9,576 bases of DNA from Roseomonas sp. (GTDB lineage: Bacteria; Pseudomonadota; Alphaproteobacteria; Acetobacterales; Acetobacteraceae): positions 1 to 9,576 of the forward strand of contig JADCFR010000215.1 of assembly GCA_020249415.1 (NCBI GenBank), read 5' to 3'. The notes below the pieces were generated by a model. That model saw only the letters and a list, made by a program, of their open reading frames with translations, made no database searches and was not told where the DNA came from. Both the position numbers and the translations under genes were made by a program. Below are positions 6,934-9,576 of this stretch, piece after piece; position 1 is the first letter of the stretch; the number at the start of each line of letters is the position of its first letter.

Positions 6934-9246
6934 ATGGCTATCAATATGAGTGCCACCCTCATGGCGGGGCTGTTTGGCCAACAAGGTCGAACCGCGCTGT
7001 TGCTTCCCTTCGGTAACGCTGCCCCTGCGGCCAGCGCCGGGGATGCTGTGGTCGCCTTCCGCCGCGTCACCAAAGCTGGTGAGGAGGAAAAAGGCCTCGC
7101 GCGCGAAAGGAAGGACGCCGTTACAATGACCGCCCTGGCGCAGTTCCGCCAGGCTTTGGATGCGGCGCCCAATATTGATAAGGCGCTTTCCGATCCGCGC
7201 GTCCTGAAGGTCTTGATGCCCGCCCTTGGCCTGCCGGATCAGGTGAATAGTCCGGGGCTGGTGAAACGGGCACTGCTGTCTGACCCCAGGGATCCCAAAG
7301 GGGTTGCTGCGCAGCTTGGCAGCACTTGGAAGAATGCCGCCACCACGCTCAATCTGAAGGCCACCACCACGCCCAAGACTGTTGCCTTTGAGGGGCTGAC
7401 GGATAAGGAAACCACCGCGGTCGCCGGGCAATTGCGGCTTGGAGAAGCAGTGCTGACCGCGCCCGTCAGCAAGGCAGCCACGCCCAGGCTACGCGGTTTT
7501 GATGGCTTGCCGGACAAGGTGACCAGCACGCTGATTGCTCAGCTCCGCCCCGGTGAGGAATTGGTGCCCAATCGTGCGCGGCGTGAGGTTGAACAGGTCG
7601 CAACACTGGCAGCAGTCACGATCCGACAGGCCGAAGTGCCGCCCGATGAATTGCCTAGCATTGCCAAGGACGCGCTGAAGCAAATGGCGGGCTTCATCCA
7701 AAGCGGGTCCTTGGACAAGGCGCAAGGTGCCGTGGATGACGCGCTTCTTGCGCTTGATGGCGCGGGCGGGCTGACGCCTGATCAATTACGCCAAGGCCGC
7801 GTGGCGCTGATGGAAAACGGCATTGCTCTGGCTCAGATGCGCCGTGATGCTTTTGCGGTGGCCGAGCGGGTTGAAAAACTGGTGGCGCTTGATGCGCCAA
7901 GCAGCCCAGCTTGGGCGCCCGATTACAAGACCAGGCTTGATGTGTTCCAAAAGGAAGGCGCTGACAAGAATTCGAATTTTTCGCTTGAAGTGGCAGCCGC
8001 CATGGCGACACGGATGCAGAATGCCGCGCTGAATGTGGACGAGCGTGATCTGGCGAAGATTTATCTCAATAACGCCACGAACATTTTGAACTCGCGGGAT
8101 GGCAAACCCACCAAAACGCCCATTGAAGGCGTGCCATCCGCGCGCATCACCCAGGCGGATGCCACGAAGCTTTTGGACAGCATGAAGAACGCCGCGCCGC
8201 CCAACGTTTCGCGCGGCCAGATTGAGGTGACTTACGCGGCGGGCGCGGCACTTAGCGCCGTCAAGCTGGCGGAAACACCGGTCTTCGGCATGCCAAGCCT
8301 TGGAAGCCAGGCCCTGAAGGATATCGCGAAGCTGATGCGGGCGGGGACTTATAACTCCGCCAGTCAGCGCGTGGATGAAGCCTTGGCCACGATTGCGGAT
8401 GATACCGGCATTCCCGCATCCATGAAGCGTATTGCGAATGCCGCCTTGCTTGAAACCGGCGCCCTGATTGAACAGGTGCGGCGTAATGCGACAGGTGTTG
8501 CCGAAAAGCTTGAAAAGCTGGCCGCGCTGGATGCACCTTCAGGTGCGACCAGGTCTCGTGATTTCCTGACGAGGCTCGAGAATTTCCATAAGGACGGCAT
8601 CAACGGCAATGTGAATTTCGCGCTGGAAATCTCGGCCGCCATGGCTGATCGGATGCTGGCCGGCGCCAGCAACCTTGACGAGACCTTGCAGGCTCAATCA
8701 CTGGTGAACCGTTCCCGGCAAGTCCTGAATGGCCGTGATGGGCGCCCGCTTTCCAGTTTCGCCAGCACGCTGCAAACCAAGATCCTGGGTTCTGAAGCCG
8801 GCAAGATCGTAGATGCAATGAAGGCAGGCTTGCGCCTTGGCAGTCTTTCCGATCCGAAGATGCTGGAAATCCTGACCAATGGCTTCACGAAATATGAGTA
8901 TCGCACCGGGCTGAGTGCCGCCAATCCCGGCATGGCCAATGCCATCTACTTCATGGAAAATGCCAAGACCGTCAAAGGGCCTTACGATATTCTCGGCAAT
9001 GGTCCGATGCGCCGCGTTGTGCTCGGCGCTTTGGGGCTACCGGATCAGATCGCGATCCAGCCGGTTGAAACACAGGCACGCGCGATCACGGCCAGGCTCA
9101 AGATTGCTGATCTGCAGGACCCGGCCAAGGTCCGCGCCATTGCTGAGCGATACCTTATGGCAGAAGCCGATAAGGCGGCCGCGAATGCGGGCAGTACTTC
9201 GAATGATCCTTTTGCCACCATATCCAGCCTTTCCATCAAGGTTTGA
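6934..9246 (+). CDS. DUF1217-like protein with large repeat-bearing insertion
   Basis: A 770-residue protein of unknown biochemical function. Residues about 70-142 (DKALSDPRVLKVLMPALG, then LVKRALLSDPRDPKG and QLGSTWKNA) and 633-745 (NPGMANAIYFMENA, YDILGNG, VVLGALGLPDQIA, then ADLQDPAKVRAIAERYL) look like the front and rear of a DUF1217 protein. I associate that family with alphaproteobacterial flagellar loci. ALGLPDQ occurs in both halves (97-103 and 699-705). Between them lie about 490 Ala/Leu/Lys-rich, largely helical residues with two 153-residue repeats (240-392, 453-605) and a shorter repeat (152-176, 189-213). The pattern NFALEIS-AMADRM...NLDE faintly recalls TPR-like helical proteins. 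No signal peptide or membrane helix is seen. The N-terminus SATLMAGLFGQQG fits cytoplasmic DUF1217 members. Start choice is supported by ungapped alignment with the downstream paralog (MAIN versus MTIN). There is no Shine-Dalgarno. The DUF1217 assignment is by recognition only. Confidence 0.8.
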   Translation: MAINMSATLMAGLFGQQGRTALLLPFGNAAPAASAGDAVVAFRRVTKAGEEEKGLARERKDAVTMTALAQFRQALDAAPNIDKALSDPRVLKVLMPALGLPDQVNSPGLVKRALLSDPRDPKGVAAQLGSTWKNAATTLNLKATTTPKTVAFEGLTDKETTAVAGQLRLGEAVLTAPVSKAATPRLRGFDGLPDKVTSTLIAQLRPGEELVPNRARREVEQVATLAAVTIRQAEVPPDELPSIAKDALKQMAGFIQSGSLDKAQGAVDDALLALDGAGGLTPDQLRQGRVALMENGIALAQMRRDAFAVAERVEKLVALDAPSSPAWAPDYKTRLDVFQKEGADKNSNFSLEVAAAMATRMQNAALNVDERDLAKIYLNNATNILNSRDGKPTKTPIEGVPSARITQADATKLLDSMKNAAPPNVSRGQIEVTYAAGAALSAVKLAETPVFGMPSLGSQALKDIAKLMRAGTYNSASQRVDEALATIADDTGIPASMKRIANAALLETGALIEQVRRNATGVAEKLEKLAALDAPSGATRSRDFLTRLENFHKDGINGNVNFALEISAAMADRMLAGASNLDETLQAQSLVNRSRQVLNGRDGRPLSSFASTLQTKILGSEAGKIVDAMKAGLRLGSLSDPKMLEILTNGFTKYEYRTGLSAANPGMANAIYFMENAKTVKGPYDILGNGPMRRVVLGALGLPDQIAIQPVETQARAITARLKIADLQDPAKVRAIAERYLMAEADKAAANAGSTSNDPFATISSLSIKV
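7387..7572 (+). repeat. Short intragenic protein repeat, 37-residue period
   Basis: Codons 152-176 (7387-7461) and 189-213 (7498-7572) encode related 25-residue units. The first begins FEGLTDKETT and contains GQLRLGE; the second begins FDGLPDKVTS and contains AQLRPGE. By hand 11 of 25 positions are identical without gaps. They lie just after the front DUF1217-like segment, at the entrance to the insertion. Confidence 0.65.
7651..8109 (+). repeat. Intragenic 153-residue repeat, copy A
   Basis: Codons 240-392 of the 770-residue protein, beginning LPSIAKDALK and ending NSRDGKP. It aligns to copy B without a single gap, at a constant offset of 213 residues. Hand counting gives 34/84 plus 30/69 identities, about 42% overall. 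Best-conserved blocks are VEKLVALDAPS, TRLDVF, FSLEVAAAMATRM and LNSRDG. The content is predicted to be almost entirely helical. Confidence 0.85.
8290..8748 (+). repeat. Intragenic 153-residue repeat, copy B
   Basis: Codons 453-605, beginning MPSLGSQALK and ending NGRDGRP, the partner of copy A. Matching blocks are LEKLAALDAPS, TRLENF, FALEISAAMADRM and LNGRDG. The 60 residues between the copies (393-452) are not obviously repeated. This level of divergence indicates an old duplication and not recent slippage. Confidence 0.85.
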
Positions 9247-9369
9247 GGTGCCTTCCCCTACAAAATATGGGGTGGCCAAGTTCGGTTTTGACGTAACGTC
9301 TCTGAAGCAAAGCCGTCGAGCCAGTATGGCTTTGGTGATTTCTTGGTGATTTTCAACCCAAGGTGGGAC
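9247..9369 (+). promoter_or_regulatory. Spacer between paralogous genes with RBS and pairing elements
   Basis: This 123-base gap is more A+T-rich than the rest of the window. It holds a weak hairpin (CCCCTA 9255-9260 with TATGGGG 9266-9272, one bulge, loop CAAAA) without an adjacent T-tract. An 11-base palindrome, GACGTAACGTC, lies at 9290-9300. A direct repeat TTGGTGATTT occurs at 9332-9341 and 9343-9352 (period 11). AAGGTGGG at 9360-9367 is a good Shine-Dalgarno for ATG 9370. CTTGG (9342-9346) can pair with CCAAG (9358-9362), covering the first part of that Shine-Dalgarno. No convincing complete promoter was found. Confidence 0.4.
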
Positions 9370-9576
9370 ATGACAATCAACGCGTCATCAAGTTTGGTCT
9401 TGAGCCTTTTCACCCAATCAGGCTCGACTGCTCTGACACTGCCCTTGGCAATGCCGCCTGTGGCGGCAAGCCCGAGTGACGCTGTGATTGCCTTTCGCCG
9501 CTTGATTGTCCCCGGCGCTGAGACAAAGGGACTTGAACAGGAAGGAAAGGACCCAATCACCCTTTCGGCGATCGCA
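9370..9576 (+). CDS. Paralog of the DUF1217-like protein, 3'-partial
   Basis: An open frame begins at ATG 9370 and continues to the window edge without a stop (69 codons visible). The AGG core at 9361-9363 of its Shine-Dalgarno lies six bases upstream of the ATG. The encoded N-terminus (MTINASSSLVLSLF, then SPSDAVIAFRRL and ETKGLEQEGKD) aligns without gaps to residues 1-69 of the preceding 770-residue protein, with 35 of 69 residues identical by hand count. The most conserved block is DAVxAFRR followed by KGL and KD. Its codon use looks less G+C-rich than that of the upstream genes. Whether it also carries DUF1217-like segments and the long repeat-bearing insertion cannot be seen. The function is unknown and presumably related to its neighbour. 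Confidence 0.85.
   Translation, partial: MTINASSSLVLSLFTQSGSTALTLPLAMPPVAASPSDAVIAFRRLIVPGAETKGLEQEGKDPITLSAIA

Noticed and set aside
9288..9293. TTGACG, a near-perfect -35 element upstream of the second paralog.
   Set aside because: No -10-like hexamer lies 16-19 bases downstream; that position is AAGCCG-type sequence.
9290..9300. Palindrome GACGTAACGTC as an operator.
   Set aside because: It is a single short site with no second copy, no overlapping promoter and no regulator gene nearby; chance is a sufficient explanation.
8915..9349. A + strand open frame of 144 codons overlapping the end of the 770-residue protein and the following spacer.
   Set aside because: It is out of frame with the protein whose C-terminus has recognisable DUF1217-like sequence, and its translation shows no motif.

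Overview
The window is G+C-rich and densely coded, with every supported gene on the + strand. Protein sequence patterns and gene order point to an alphaproteobacterium, most likely a Rhodospirillales/Acetobacteraceae-type organism. This rests on a CaiB/enoyl-CoA hydratase/ligase operon typical of that group, a glmM-thiD pair, and DUF1217 proteins of the kind I associate with alphaproteobacterial flagellar loci. The taxonomic call is an inference, not a measurement.

Region 1 (1-4429) is a tight four-gene unit for acyl-CoA metabolism. It holds a metallo-beta-lactamase-fold hydrolase (5' end outside the window), a class III (CaiB/BaiF) CoA-transferase, an enoyl-CoA hydratase/isomerase-family protein and an AMP-forming acyl-CoA ligase. 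Gaps are only 3 bases, or there is a 4-base ATGA overlap. Together they look like a small catabolic module in which an acid is activated to its CoA thioester, hydrated or rearranged, and the CoA moved or a ring or ester opened. The substrate cannot be read from the sequence.

Region 2 (4430-4698) carries tRNA-Phe(GAA) with an encoded CCA and a candidate sigma70-type promoter. It is followed by a 125-base spacer ending in a promoter placed so close to glmM that the transcript may be leaderless.

Region 3 (4699-6869) is glmM (phosphoglucosamine mutase, cell-wall precursor synthesis) overlapping thiD (HMP/HMP-P kinase, thiamine synthesis) by GTGA. A weak hairpin/T-tract follows.

Region 4 (6934-9576) is the most unusual part. 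A 770-residue protein has DUF1217-like sequence at its two ends (about residues 70-142 and 633-745). These ends are separated by about 490 residues that contain two 153-residue tandem repeats (64/153 identical by hand alignment, no gaps, period 213 residues) and a smaller 37-residue-period repeat. Just 123 bases downstream a second gene begins and runs off the window. Its first 69 residues align without gaps to the first protein (35/69 identical), so this is the start of a tandem paralogous array, probably flagellum- or surface-related but of unknown function.
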